Assembly (NCBI RefSeq): GCF_904846615.1
Contig: NZ_CAJHBK010000001.1
Coordinates: forward strand, 2,046,001-2,110,000
From: Psychrobacter sp. JCM 18902
GTDB lineage: Bacteria; Pseudomonadota; Gammaproteobacteria; Pseudomonadales; Moraxellaceae
DNA length: 64,000 bases
Direction: 5' to 3'
A program made the translations under genes and the position numbers. Of the stretch, positions 37,528 to 47,649 are shown piece after piece. The notes under the pieces are model-generated. The model was given only the letters and a program-made list of their open reading frames with translations, had not been told where the DNA came from and searched no databases. Numbering within the stretch: position 1 is the stretch's first letter; every line of letters starts with the position of its first letter.

Positions 37528-39813
37528 ATGTTGGTACAAGTTGCTCTACCCGTGCCCCTTTATCGGGTATTTGACTATAGCGTACCAGCAGATATAAACG
37601 CCTTATCAAGCCCTTCTTTACCCCCTATTGGCTGCCGTGTCGAAGTATCTTTTGGTCGTCAAACTTTAATCGGTATCGTCGTCGCTCATATTCCAGAAGC
37701 AAATAGCAGCGTGCCACTTAATAAGCTAAAACCTATCAATAAATGCTTGGATGCTGAGCCTATTTTGGACGCCAGTATGCTAAAGCTGGCCCATTGGCTG
37801 GCGCGTTATTATCACTACCCGCTTGGTGACGTTTTAGCAGTCATGCTGCCAACTCTCGTTCGTCAAGGTAAGCCGCTGGATTTACTGATTACCCATTGGC
37901 GAATTTTGCCACAGGTAAGCGACGCTGACTTTCGTGCCAACGCCAAAAAACAAAAACAACAATTTGATATGCTTAAGCTGCATGGCGAGCGCGGCGCGAG
38001 TGAAGATGTTTTATTGCTAGAGGGCATGGAGAGGAGTTTTTTAAAGGCGCTCGAAGACAAAGGGTTAATCGAGCGCTATATTCAGCCCAAACAATCACCT
38101 GCGCCTGTTAAATTAGCAAAAATGCCCCTTGATCTCAATGACGAGCAACAACTCGCCGTTACCGCCATTATTGCGTCTCATGAAGCTAATCGCTACACGG
38201 GATTTTTATTAAATGGCATCACTGGTAGTGGCAAGACAGAAGTCTATCTGCAAGCGATGCAAGCCGTATTGGAAGCTGGCAAGCAGGTATTGATTTTGGT
38301 ACCAGAGATTGGATTGACACCGCAAACGCGCGCGCGTTTCGCCAGTCGCTTTGCCGCTCACATTGTCTTATTGCATTCTGGCATGAACAATACTCATCGC
38401 TTACAAGGCTGGCAAGACTGCCGTACCGGTCATGCCCAAATCATTATCGGCACGCGCTCAGCGGTGCTATATCCTTTTACAGATTTGGGCTTAATTGTCG
38501 TGGATGAAGCGCATGATGGCTCTTATAAGCAGCAAGATACCTTGCGCTATCATGCCGCCGACGTGGCACTTTATCGCGGACTACAAGCCAATATCCCTGT
38601 CGTACTGGGTACGGCGACGCCATCTCTTGAGCATCTAAAACTGGTCAATGACGGTAAGCTGGTGGAGTGCCAACTGCAAACTCGTCCCGGTAATGCGAAG
38701 CTTGCAACCATGCAGCTGATTGATGCGCGCCTGCAAAGTACTCATCAGCAAACGACGGACGACGGCGCGCGCTATGATACTGGGCTGACCGATGCGCTGA
38801 TTGGGGCAATACGGCAAACGCTAGAAGCGGGCGATCAAGTATTAATATTCTTAAACCGTCGCGGCTATGCGCCAGTTTTGCTATGCGAAGCTTGCGGTTG
38901 GCAAGCAGATTGTCCGCGCTGCGACGCGCATCTAACCGTTCATTATAACAGCCAGTCCCAACACAACGCTTATAGTAGCTCCTATCTAAAATGCCACCAC
39001 TGCGACTGGCAAGCTTATATTCCAAAAGTTTGCCCTGATTGTGGCAGTCAAAATTTGGATGCCAAAGGGATGGGCACGACAAGGCTCAGCGAAAACCTGC
39101 ATGCAATTTTTGCCAATCCGCAAACCAGCAAAGAGCTATATCCCATTATCCAAATCGATCGCGATACCACCAGACGTAAAGACAGCTGGGAGAATATCTA
39201 TCAGCGTATCAATCAAGGCAATCCTGCCATCTTGGTTGGCACGCAGATGGTCGCCAAAGGTCATCATTTCCCCAATGTTACGCTTGTCTGCTTACCCAAT
39301 GCTGATCGTGGCTTTTTATCCGCCGACTTTCGCTCGCCGGAACATACCGCGCAGCTCATGATTCAAGTCGCAGGGCGTGCCGGTCGTGGTGATAAATCCG
39401 GGCGCGTACTCATTCAAACATTGCAACCTGACAATGAGCTGTTATTAAAATTGGTCAAAGATGGTTATTTATCCTTCGCACGTGAGCTATTGCAAGAGCG
39501 TAAAATGATGGGTTTACCACCGCACAGCCATGCTGCCTTGATACGCTGTGAGGGCAAAACCCTTGCTGCCACGACCCAAGCCCTTAAAGATGCCATTACC
39601 ATTCTACCAAATGGGCATAATCTCGCCGTACTAGGACCTATCGATGCACCAATGAGTAAAAAGAATAGCCGTTACCACGTCCAACTGCTACTTTTAGGCA
39701 AAGACAGACAGCAATTGCATCGGGTATTACAGCACTGGTGGCAGCCTGTACTTGCCCTTCCAAGCGCCAAATATCTGAAGCTGACCTTGGATATTGACCC
39801 TGTTGGTTGGTAG
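37528..39813 (+). CDS. priA: Primosomal protein N' (replication restart helicase PriA)
   Basis: PriA recognises stalled forks and D-loops, unwinds the lagging arm and starts primosome assembly for replication restart. Motifs are in order: Walker A LLNGITGSGKTEVY near residue 230, DEAHDGSYKQQD, TATPSLEHL and RAGRGDKSGRV. Eight zinc-binding cysteines occur in CEACGWQADCPRCDAHL, CHHCDW and CPDCGS. At 761 residues it is slightly longer than E. coli PriA (732). A GGGAACG lies before the ATG. The adjoining upstream repeat is listed separately. Confidence 0.97.
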   Translation: MLVQVALPVPLYRVFDYSVPADINALSSPSLPPIGCRVEVSFGRQTLIGIVVAHIPEANSSVPLNKLKPINKCLDAEPILDASMLKLAHWLARYYHYPLGDVLAVMLPTLVRQGKPLDLLITHWRILPQVSDADFRANAKKQKQQFDMLKLHGERGASEDVLLLEGMERSFLKALEDKGLIERYIQPKQSPAPVKLAKMPLDLNDEQQLAVTAIIASHEANRYTGFLLNGITGSGKTEVYLQAMQAVLEAGKQVLILVPEIGLTPQTRARFASRFAAHIVLLHSGMNNTHRLQGWQDCRTGHAQIIIGTRSAVLYPFTDLGLIVVDEAHDGSYKQQDTLRYHAADVALYRGLQANIPVVLGTATPSLEHLKLVNDGKLVECQLQTRPGNAKLATMQLIDARLQSTHQQTTDDGARYDTGLTDALIGAIRQTLEAGDQVLIFLNRRGYAPVLLCEACGWQADCPRCDAHLTVHYNSQSQHNAYSSSYLKCHHCDWQAYIPKVCPDCGSQNLDAKGMGTTRLSENLHAIFANPQTSKELYPIIQIDRDTTRRKDSWENIYQRINQGNPAILVGTQMVAKGHHFPNVTLVCLPNADRGFLSADFRSPEHTAQLMIQVAGRAGRGDKSGRVLIQTLQPDNELLLKLVKDGYLSFARELLQERKMMGLPPHSHAALIRCEGKTLAATTQALKDAITILPNGHNLAVLGPIDAPMSKKNSRYHVQLLLLGKDRQQLHRVLQHWWQPVLALPSAKYLKLTLDIDPVGW

Positions 39814-40031
39814 CCGCCAACGCCTAGCCATCACTCTTTAAGCTCAATTACTCTTCTATAGCTCGCCGTCAATAAAGAACATTATTCAAAATAGGAAATT
39901 CATCGTTTACTGCCTAGATACAGCAAGCGTTTATTAAATATGCTAAATTCTTTATATCTGGCTAGTCCGCGAACAGCAAGCCCAGCCTTATAAGCAATCA
40001 AATTTCCTCTTCTGTCATTCTGAGTGTTGTT

Positions 40032-41222
40032 ATGAGTCAAAATAAATCAAATGCTGAACAAGGCAACCATTCTCATCAGAATGATACTGTTAATGTGGCT
40101 AACCATCTGCATAAAGATGATGAGAGCAACTACACTCATGGCAATCAAGCCACTCACGATCACGATGAACACTTAGAGCAAACAACAGCCCCGCGAGATA
40201 CCAAGGGCTATCAGCGCACCTTGCTGTTCAGCTTTATCATTATCACAGGCTATATGTTTATTGAAGCCATCGGTGGTTGGCTGACTGGCAGTTTGGCGCT
40301 ATTATCTGATGCAGGTCACATGCTAAGTGATGCAATCGCACTTGGCGCCACTTTGATGGCCTTTAAAATTGGTGAAAAAGCAGCTACTCATCAAAAGACG
40401 TTTGGTTATAAACGCTTTGAGATTTTAGTCGCAACAGTCAATGGTGCGACGCTGGTCATTATTGCGCTAATGATTTTTTATGAGGCGATTAAGCGCTTTA
40501 ATTCACCGCCTGAAATTGCTACCCAAGGCATGCTTATCGTTGCTACTATCGGTATGTTGGTCAATATTTTGGTTGCGTGGCTGATGCATCGAGGCAGTCG
40601 CGGCGAAGATGCACATGGACACAGTCATGCGGGTAGTCATAAAGACAGTCTTGAAGACACTCAAGGAAAAAATGAGAGTAAAGCACCGGTCAACCTTAAT
40701 ATGCAAAGTGCTTACCTGCATGTATTGAGTGACTTAATGGGTTCGGTTGCCGCTATTGTTGCCGCGCTTTTTATGATGAGCTTCGGCTGGGTTTGGGCGG
40801 ATGCAGCAGCCTCGGTGATTGTCGCGATACTGATATTATTTAGTGGTTATCGCGTCGTGCGTGATTCCGTACATATTTTGATGGAAGGCACGCCAGAAGG
40901 CATATCCTTAGTGGATGTCGAAGATAAATTACTTGCCCATCCGCAAGTACGACAAGTCCATGACCTGCATGTTTGGAGTATTACTAGTGGTCTAAACGCC
41001 TTATCTTGCCATGTGGTCGTCGATGGTGAAATGAGTATTTATGAGTCTAGTATCTTGATTACCAGTTTAGAACAAAGCTTGCTTGCGCTCGGTATCCATC
41101 ATGCGACCATTCAGGTAGAAAGCGCATCACATCCGCAGACTGAGGCACATAGCGATGCGCTGGTCTGCGACATCTCAGAACAACAAACAGAGGGTAATAA
41201 TCATATTGGTCACAATCATTAA
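40032..41222 (+). CDS. Cation diffusion facilitator (CzcD-like metal exporter)
   Basis: A CDF-family antiporter that exports divalent metals, most often Zn2+, against protons. The N-terminus (about 50 residues) is His-rich, as is the loop near residue 200 (GEDAHGHSHAGSHKD) and the C-terminus ends NNHIGHNH. Six membrane helices include both metal-site motifs, LLSDAGHMLSDAIAL and LHVLSDLMGSVAA. The cytoplasmic domain starts at RVVRDSVHILMEGTPEG. Length 396 residues. No metal-response regulator is adjacent, so its control is unknown, and metal specificity is not shown by the sequence. Confidence 0.93.
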   Translation: MSQNKSNAEQGNHSHQNDTVNVANHLHKDDESNYTHGNQATHDHDEHLEQTTAPRDTKGYQRTLLFSFIIITGYMFIEAIGGWLTGSLALLSDAGHMLSDAIALGATLMAFKIGEKAATHQKTFGYKRFEILVATVNGATLVIIALMIFYEAIKRFNSPPEIATQGMLIVATIGMLVNILVAWLMHRGSRGEDAHGHSHAGSHKDSLEDTQGKNESKAPVNLNMQSAYLHVLSDLMGSVAAIVAALFMMSFGWVWADAAASVIVAILILFSGYRVVRDSVHILMEGTPEGISLVDVEDKLLAHPQVRQVHDLHVWSITSGLNALSCHVVVDGEMSIYESSILITSLEQSLLALGIHHATIQVESASHPQTEAHSDALVCDISEQQTEGNNHIGHNH

Positions 41223-41797
41223 GCATGAGGCATTGAAAATCAGACTTTGAAAGTCAGACATTAAACATTGAAAAGACCATTTTTCATTCAAATATCAATT
41301 TAAACGTCGCCTATGATTGGCTACGTTTTATCAAGTGGTGGCAATCATAACGTCATATGCACCAAATGAGCCAAAGTGCTGTTATTAACCAAATACCTAA
41401 CCCCAACGATAAGAATATGATTCAAATCCAAAAATCTCATGCGCCAGTCCTAATGTCCGTTACATAATCAGATGTCAAATATGACGCAAGCAGCAACCAA
41501 AATCCAAATAACCGCGCCAGTCCTGCCCCGAAAATCCTTAAAATTATTTTGCTAAAAATCTTTAATAATCCGCGCAACTTACTATCAGTTGGCTAATCAT
41601 CATGCATGAACATAACGCCTTATTCGCCGACATAAACAGGCTTTACTTTAAATAAGCTGATATCACGCCGATTTTTAGCATTGTAATGGCATGTTAAAAA
41701 TGATGGGAAATTTAGCCTCGCCGTCATATTTTTCATATAAATTCTGTATACTTAAAGCTGAAACACCCAATTTACCACTAATGGATTATTTTCTGCC
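41223..41797. other. Intergenic region between the CDF exporter and a hypothetical gene
   Basis: About 575 bp without a credible gene. A 14-bp duplication (41232-41259) and an 11-bp direct repeat GCGCCAGTCCT at 41441 and 41514 are visible. TATACT near 41748 may belong to the promoter of the next gene. Confidence 0.6.
41232..41259. repeat. 14-bp tandem duplication
   Basis: ATTGAAAATCAGAC at 41232 followed by TTTGAAAGTCAGAC at 41246. It lies 10 bp past the stop of the CDF exporter gene. Confidence 0.6.
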
Positions 41798-42502
41798 ATG
41801 TCGAGACGCTCAGCTCCTTTTGTTGCTCCAAGCTACATTGATGACCCTATCTCAGCAGAGGGTAAAAAGCATGCCAAAGCATTGTTATCAACATTGCAAG
41901 AGGATATTGCTAGCTTTCGAGATGAGCAGTTTCCGCCTGATATTTTGCGTCAAATTCGTGATATGCCAATTTATGAAGGCAATATTGCCGAAGTCCAAGC
42001 CTATCAGCAGCGTTGGCATAATCTTCTTGAGCGCGCCATGGCGTTTTATCCTGCTGCCAATCTACCGCCCGATCATCTGCCGCTACCAGCCAGCCTTGAG
42101 ATACCGCAATTTATCTATCATGTTCAAAGGCTACATTTGACCAAGACTCGTGCAAAAGAATCCAAAAGCTTCGGTTCGGTCGGTGCGCTTACTGATAAGT
42201 GTGGTGACTATAGTGCTGATGAAATTGCGCGTATGAGTGCCGTATTTGATAATGATGATGAGGCGCGTTTGGTGGCGCATCGTGAATTTATTGATTTGCG
42301 CGCCTATGTATTTTGCCGTGATAGCAAGGGCGAGATGCTGGATCCTGAACGCGTACGTTTTTATCGAACGGGTCTTATCGTCCATGCTCTGCCCGATTTC
42401 AAAATCGTAGACAGTCGCCAGACCCCGCGTAAACGCCGTAACGATGCTTATAACAATCCACTTGCCGATAATGGTGTGTGGAAGATTTATCGTAAAAAAT
42501 AA
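41798..42502 (+). CDS. Hypothetical protein (234 aa)
   Basis: I do not recognise this soluble protein. It has no signal or membrane segment. The N-terminal half is mostly helical with YIDDPISAEGKKHAKALLS and a Pro-rich linker (FYPAANLPPDHLPLPASL). The C-terminal half has clustered charged residues (AHREFIDLRAYVFCRDSKG) and a basic end (RQTPRKRRNDAY, KIYRKK). The basic tail suggests nucleic-acid or membrane-surface contact, but that is a guess. It lies 75 bp upstream of the Kef-type gene in the same direction. Confidence 0.7.
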   Translation: MSRRSAPFVAPSYIDDPISAEGKKHAKALLSTLQEDIASFRDEQFPPDILRQIRDMPIYEGNIAEVQAYQQRWHNLLERAMAFYPAANLPPDHLPLPASLEIPQFIYHVQRLHLTKTRAKESKSFGSVGALTDKCGDYSADEIARMSAVFDNDDEARLVAHREFIDLRAYVFCRDSKGEMLDPERVRFYRTGLIVHALPDFKIVDSRQTPRKRRNDAYNNPLADNGVWKIYRKK

Positions 42503-42577
42503 CGTATGCTAAGATTTTTTATTTTTGCCATGCCCATATTGTGTTGCTTATTTTATCATGACTGCTAAGGATTCCAG

Positions 42578-44464
42578 ATGTTCGCTGCCGCCACCGGCTC
42601 ACCAAATTTAATGTTACAAGCTACAATCTTCTTAGGAGCAGCCCTGCTCTTTGTACCCCTTGGTAAACGTTTTGGCATTGCGACGGTCTTAGGTTATCTC
42701 ATTACAGGATTGATATTGGGGCCCAGTGGTCTAGACGTCGCAGGCGATGCTGAGAGCTTGTTGCACTTCTCTGAGTTTGGCGTGGTCATGCTGCTATTCA
42801 TTATCGGACTTGAGCTGCAACCCTCACGATTATGGGCACTGCGGCGTTCGATATTTGTCCTCGGTGGTTTGCAAGTTGGTCTGACTGGCACATTATTAAT
42901 GGGGCTGTTACATCAAGTTTTTGGCTTACAGCTCGATACTGCTTTTATCGTCGGTTTTGGCCTTGCCTTGTCGTCCACAGCTTTTGTACTACAAATACTG
43001 ACTGAAAAACAGCAGCTTTCTAGCACCCACGGTCGTGAAGCGTTCACGATTTTATTATTCCAAGATATTGCAGTTATCCCTTTGCTAGCCGTCATTCCTT
43101 TCCTATCAGGGGTGCGCGAACAAAGTTATGATTTGATTTATTTTGGCAAAGTTTTTGCGGTTTTTGCTGGACTGATTTTTGCTAGTCGTTATGTCGTTCG
43201 TCCCTTCTTTAAGTTTGTAGCCTCTAGTGGTGCATCAGAACTGCTGACCGCCGTTGCGCTATTTATCGTGATGGGTGTGTCTATTTTGATGGGTCAAATT
43301 GGTTTATCCATGGCATTGGGTGCTTTTTTGACAGGGGTACTGCTTGCAGATTCTGAGTATCGCCATGAGCTAGAAGCCAGTATTGAGCCGTTTAAAGGAT
43401 TGCTACTTGGCTTGTTTTTTATGTCGGTCGGTATGCTGACTGATGTCAAACTCATTTTGGCAAAACCTATCTTTATCATCGGCTGTGCAATGGCATTGAT
43501 GGCTATCAAATTTGGTGTCATTACCGCCATTGCAAAGATATCAGGCAATCGCTGGCCAACCAGTATCAGACTGGGTGTGACACTCGCTCAAGGTGGTGAA
43601 TTTGCTTTTGTTTTATTCAGTGTTGCTACTGCTCAAAATGTGTTGCGACCTGAGCTTGCCAACACCCTGAACCTTATCGTCACTATCTCCATGGCACTCA
43701 CACCGTTGGCATTTTTGTTACTTGAGAAAATCGGTGAGCCTTTATTTGCCAAAAGCAAACCCAGCCGCGAATACGATGCCATTCCCGATCATGAACATCA
43801 AGTCATTATTGCTGGCTTTGGGCGCGTCGGTCAGATTATCGGTCGTGTACTACGCATGCATAACATCGAATTTACCGCCATCGAACGCTCAGCGAATCGC
43901 GTCGATTTCGTTCGTAAATTTGGTAACCAAGTCTATTACGGCGACCCAAAAAACCCTGAGATATTGCGCGCGGCTGGTATTAAAAAAGCCCGTGTGTTTA
44001 TTTTGGCCATTGATGATTTAGAGCGCTCTATCACCACGGCTCAATACTTACGTAAAAACTATCCAGACTTGATTGTCTTGGCACGGGCACGTGACCGTCA
44101 GCATTATTATCGGTTACGTGAGGTCGGTGTGCGTCATATTTGGCGTGAGACTTACCTATCGTCCTTGGATATGTCGCGTGAGTCGCTACAACTGCTTGGC
44201 ATCTCACCAGAAAAAGCGCGCGAGACGGTGCAAACTTTCCGCGATTACGACGATGACTTGATTGAACGTCAGCAAGCGATCTACGATGATGAAGCCAGCA
44301 TGATTGAATCCGCACAATCAGCGATGGCAGAGCTAGAAAGCTTGTTTGATGAAGACATTGATAAAGCCCGAAAAATGGACTTAACAGATTTTTATGACGC
44401 GCTAAAAAGTAAAGCAACACCCATTGATAAAAAGGACGATGTTGCAACTGACTCTAACACCTAA
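42578..44464 (+). CDS. Kef-type CPA2 cation:proton antiporter with RCK domain
   Basis: CPA2-family antiporters extrude K+ or exchange cations for protons. The first 390 residues hold about 12 membrane segments with family motifs LGYLITGLILGPSGL, ELQPSRLWALRRSIFVLGG and LAQGGEFAFVLFSVA. A cytoplasmic RCK/TrkA-N domain follows, with the nucleotide loop VIIAGFGRVGQIIGRVLRM near residue 408 and the dinucleotide-binding acidic residue in YYGDPKNPEIL. The tail is acidic. Length 628 residues. No KefF/KefG-like partner is adjacent, so the exact KefB/KefC/YbaL assignment is open. Confidence 0.92.
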   Translation: MFAAATGSPNLMLQATIFLGAALLFVPLGKRFGIATVLGYLITGLILGPSGLDVAGDAESLLHFSEFGVVMLLFIIGLELQPSRLWALRRSIFVLGGLQVGLTGTLLMGLLHQVFGLQLDTAFIVGFGLALSSTAFVLQILTEKQQLSSTHGREAFTILLFQDIAVIPLLAVIPFLSGVREQSYDLIYFGKVFAVFAGLIFASRYVVRPFFKFVASSGASELLTAVALFIVMGVSILMGQIGLSMALGAFLTGVLLADSEYRHELEASIEPFKGLLLGLFFMSVGMLTDVKLILAKPIFIIGCAMALMAIKFGVITAIAKISGNRWPTSIRLGVTLAQGGEFAFVLFSVATAQNVLRPELANTLNLIVTISMALTPLAFLLLEKIGEPLFAKSKPSREYDAIPDHEHQVIIAGFGRVGQIIGRVLRMHNIEFTAIERSANRVDFVRKFGNQVYYGDPKNPEILRAAGIKKARVFILAIDDLERSITTAQYLRKNYPDLIVLARARDRQHYYRLREVGVRHIWRETYLSSLDMSRESLQLLGISPEKARETVQTFRDYDDDLIERQQAIYDDEASMIESAQSAMAELESLFDEDIDKARKMDLTDFYDALKSKATPIDKKDDVATDSNT

Positions 44465-44543
44465 GTATTGATATATTTTAAAACGTATTTGAGGATTCAC
44501 AAATAGGCACTGTCAGTGTCATCGTTAGATCATCAAACATGCC

Positions 44544-45473
44544 CTAATCGGGCATACAGCTTGCTGGTGCCAGTTTCTTATTTAGTGAACTTGTACAGTT
44601 CCAACTATCGCTGTCTGGCACATGGTAAAAAACCAGTGTCTGCTGATTTAGATAGCGGATAGGGAACTGAACATTTTGTATGGTCGCAATGACTGCACAA
44701 TCCGTTTCTACTACGCCAGCGGCCTCTTTATCGATATCAATTCGTATCTGCTGAGTGCCTGTATCGATAGGCAAATCCATTGGACATTGCCCTGTCTGTT
44801 GATAAATCAGTGCCACACGATTTTGTGCCGTTTTGGCTATATCATACGCATCGAACAGCACTTCATTGGCTTTTGGCTTGGCAATAATTGGCAGAAACTG
44901 TATCTTAATGACCATTAAAGCAAAAGCAAAAATACCAAACCCCAATCCTAACCCAAATAAACTGACCCCACCTTCTCGGCGCAGATGCACCTTTTGCGCT
45001 GCTTCATCACGCGGATAATCATCGATAGCATCTGCAATCTCACGTCGCGCCATGCGGTAATAATACGCATCCGTCCAACGCGCCACCATGAACGACCAAA
45101 ATAACCAAATGATCGCGGCAATACCTATGCGTGTCGCCATCTGGTAAGCATCAGGGATGAAGGACATTGCCAAAAATTCAAACGCAACCAATACCAGTGC
45201 CACATTGAGCTGAATAAACGACCAGCCAGCCACGCTATAGACAATCGCATCCATATAGCGTTTGCGATAGAGGAGCCAAGGAAAAGTCACAAAAAATGCT
45301 GCCCAATGCCATTTTGGCGAAAGATAACCTTGTGCATCGAACTGCTCAAAGCGTTTTAGATAATAATGCTGGCTACGGTGACCGATGAACCATTTATCAA
45401 GTTGTGTACGCTTAGCAGGAGTCAGCTGTTCTTGGTAAAAAGGGGGCGGCGAATCCGTCTCGATAAATAGCAT
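44544..45473 (-). CDS. DUF2628 domain membrane protein
   Basis: The 309-residue protein starts with a polar domain (residues 1-55) and then shows the DUF2628 core: HWAAFFVTFPWLLYRKRYMD, VYSVAGWSFIQLNVALVLVA and IAAIIWLFWSFMVARWTDAYYYR. A further membrane helix, GLGLGFGIFAFALMVIKI (about 175-193), precedes a C-terminal domain of about 110 residues with four Cys residues, which should be periplasmic. Function of the family is unknown. AGGGGTC lies about 6 bp before the ATG. It converges on the Kef-type gene. Confidence 0.75.
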   Translation of the reverse strand: MLFIETDSPPPFYQEQLTPAKRTQLDKWFIGHRSQHYYLKRFEQFDAQGYLSPKWHWAAFFVTFPWLLYRKRYMDAIVYSVAGWSFIQLNVALVLVAFEFLAMSFIPDAYQMATRIGIAAIIWLFWSFMVARWTDAYYYRMARREIADAIDDYPRDEAAQKVHLRREGGVSLFGLGLGFGIFAFALMVIKIQFLPIIAKPKANEVLFDAYDIAKTAQNRVALIYQQTGQCPMDLPIDTGTQQIRIDIDKEAAGVVETDCAVIATIQNVQFPIRYLNQQTLVFYHVPDSDSWNCTSSLNKKLAPASCMPD

Positions 45474-45771
45474 AAATGACCCCTATTAACGATGAAGAAA
45501 AATTTAAATCCATTACTCACTTTATATGATAACGCCAAAACCGATGTGCAGAACAGTAAAACGACAGATAAATACCGCTAATTCAATGTAAAAGAGCGTC
45601 AAGGCAGCCGAATGGCAATCTATATGTGATACGTCAAACAAGGTCAACGCTTTCACTCTTTTATGCTGGATCAGCGATAACAATATTAAAAAAGGATTGT
45701 GCGTTCACAGCTGTATAGATTTAACTTATAATAAGCATACATCACCCATTTTATTAAGCCTTGTCAATCCT

Positions 45772-46623
45772 ATGAGTCAACATCCTGATATTAATGATAA
45801 CATCGATAGTACGAATACTACTGATGAGCAAAAAGTCCTCAGCACTAACACCGAAAGCAATACTGATATTGACATTGAAGCCCGTATTAGTAATGAGAGT
45901 AAGCCTGAAGAAAGCAAACATCTACGTATCGTCAATACTTTTATGAAACGACGTACGCACATGAATAAAAATGCCGAACTGGCACTAACCGCGCCAGAAT
46001 TTTCTGAGTACCTGGTCAATAACAGTTTCGGTGATGGCAATCTTGATGGTATTGACAATCTACGAACGCTATTCGCTGATAGCCCTAACGGTAGTGAAGC
46101 ACCACTTACTTTAGAGATCGGTTTTGGACTGGGTGATTCGTTCATTGAGATGGCGGCAGCAGAACCTAGCCGCAATTTCGTTGGTGTCGAAGTGCACGAG
46201 CCAGGTATCGGTAAATGCGCCTATATGGCAGGTACGCAAGCGCTAACCAATGTCAAAATCATCAACGGTGACGCCATCCAATTGCTCAAGCAACTACCAG
46301 AAAACCATATTGATCGTATCCAGCTTTACTTCCCTGATCCATGGCAAAAAAAGCGCCATCACAAACGCCGCTTCGTCAGTGCTGAACGCATGGCGATTGT
46401 GACTCGTAGTCTAAAGCAAGGCGGCTGGTTCCATACAGCAACCGACTGGGAGCATTATGCCTTTTGGATGGTTGAAGTTTTAGACGGTTTTACTGGTTTA
46501 ACCAATCAAGCAGGCGCAGGTAACTTCACCGACCGCCCTGACTTTCGTCCAATGACCAAATTTGAGCGCCGCGGTATAAATAGTGGACATGGCGTTTGGG
46601 ATTTAATCTATATTAAAGACTAG
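45772..46623 (+). CDS. trmB: tRNA (guanine-N7)-methyltransferase TrmB
   Basis: TrmB makes m7G46 in the variable loop of tRNAs. The SAM fold is clear: [20 protein letters not shown] (about residue 110), [28 protein letters not shown], the Asp-Pro segment [19 protein letters not shown] and the C-terminal [18 protein letters not shown] with TKFERRG. The first 60 residues are a low-complexity Asp/Asn/Ser-rich extension. The start chosen is ATG at 45772; an in-frame TTG at 45697 would extend it, but its AAGGA directly abuts the codon. Either way the protein is longer than E. coli TrmB (239). Confidence 0.93.
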   Translation: MSQHPDINDNIDSTNTTDEQKVLSTNTESNTDIDIEARISNESKPEESKHLRIVNTFMKRRTHMNKNAELALTAPEFSEYLVNNSFGDGNLDGIDNLRTLFADSPNGSEAPLTLEIGFGLGDSFIEMAAAEPSRNFVGVEVHEPGIGKCAYMAGTQALTNVKIINGDAIQLLKQLPENHIDRIQLYFPDPWQKKRHHKRRFVSAERMAIVTRSLKQGGWFHTATDWEHYAFWMVEVLDGFTGLTNQAGAGNFTDRPDFRPMTKFERRGINSGHGVWDLIYIKD

Positions 46624-46656
46624 ATTCGGCTCACTTATCTTCGGTGACGTCTGCAT

Positions 46657-46684
46657 AGCGGCTAAATTATTTAGCCGCTTTTTT
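46657..46684 (+). terminator. Rho-independent terminator of trmB
   Basis: AGCGGCTAAA and TTTAGCCGCT form a perfect 10-bp stem with a 3-nt loop, followed by a T-tract. It lies about 35 bp past the trmB stop. Confidence 0.92.
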
Positions 46685-46936
46685 GTGCTTGCAAATTATC
46701 TAATGACAATATTATTTGATTTTTTCAGCTACAACCCTTAATAGACAAGCTATAAGTATTTTTATTAAAAATAATAAAATTTTTTTAATACGTGAAACAT
46801 CGTCTATTTTTATAGAATTTTTAAATTAATAATGCTACATATAGGGGTAAAAAATATATTCCAGCGCCACACTCACAGGTTACCTATCTACTCAAACATT
46901 GATAGTATAAGGGATTCATGAGTTCTCCCCATAAGC

Positions 46937-46957
46937 TGTGGATAACCCTGTGCATAA
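46937..46957. promoter_or_regulatory. Pair of DnaA-box-like sites
   Basis: TGTGGATAA (46937-46945), the complement of TTATCCACA, and TGTGCATAA (46949-46957), 3 bp apart. The first is a perfect match to the E. coli-type 9-mer; the second differs at one base. Confidence 0.5.
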
Positions 46958-47649
46958 GTACGCACTTGACAACAATTCCCTAGATAGCTCAAAGGATGAG
47001 GTAAAATCGTTCATTTTTATACAATTTAAAAAACCTTTTAAATCAGTAAGTTAAATGGTGTTTCATAATACTGTAATTTATTTTTAATATATTTTTAAAT
47101 TAAATTAATCCTCACTGATGTTTCACAAAAGCTAAATTTAGACGCTTTATTTCATGTGGACAACTTTTAATGCTATTGACAAAGGGCGACATTATCCTAT
47201 CCAAAATTAGGATGTATTCAGCAACTAGATTATACAAGTTATCACTTATATACAATGCGACAGTTAGTGTCGTTTAGCATCATCTAACCTTCTATATGCT
47301 CCTTGGTTTTTGTTATAATCACCTTATCTAATCAACTGCACTTTAGAAAACGTTAAGGCTCAACGAGCATAATGTTACCTACAAATTACACCTGTTGGCG
47401 CTGATTATGAACTTAATTTTACTTTTATCGTTATTCGATTTTACTGTATAGTAGAGTGATATATCTAATATTGCTGCCTACATCATCGATACCCTAACCC
47501 ATTCATCCTAGATAGACATTGAACGAACGCTGCCTATTATTTAGATAGCCATTAGTACTATTGAGCCGTTAACCTTCTTAGCTACGAACATTTTATTTAT
47601 CATACCAAATTTATAGTTTTAACCAATGATTGAAGACAAGGAATCCAGT

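Larger units (their letters stand above)
46624..47649. other. 1-kb AT-rich region before recA with DnaA-box-like sites
   Basis: No credible gene. It begins with the trmB terminator at 46657-46684, followed by strongly AT-rich runs. TGTGGATAA at 46937-46945 is an exact DnaA box (complement TTATCCACA), TGTGCATAA at 46949-46957 has one mismatch, and TGTGGACAA at 47155-47163 has one mismatch. A TTGACA at 47176 and a TATAAT at 47314 are possible parts of the recA promoter region, but no well-spaced pair is clear. A CTG-N10-CAG LexA box was not found near the start. Confidence 0.6.

Noticed and set aside
41441..41524. GCGCCAGTCCT direct repeat in the gap after the CDF exporter, as possible attachment site
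   Set aside because: Only 11 bp, 62 bp apart and with no integrase or mobile gene nearby.
46937..47163. Chromosomal origin oriC before recA
   Set aside because: The boxes are few, and dnaA, dnaN or rpmH are not in the window; only a DnaA-box cluster is claimed.
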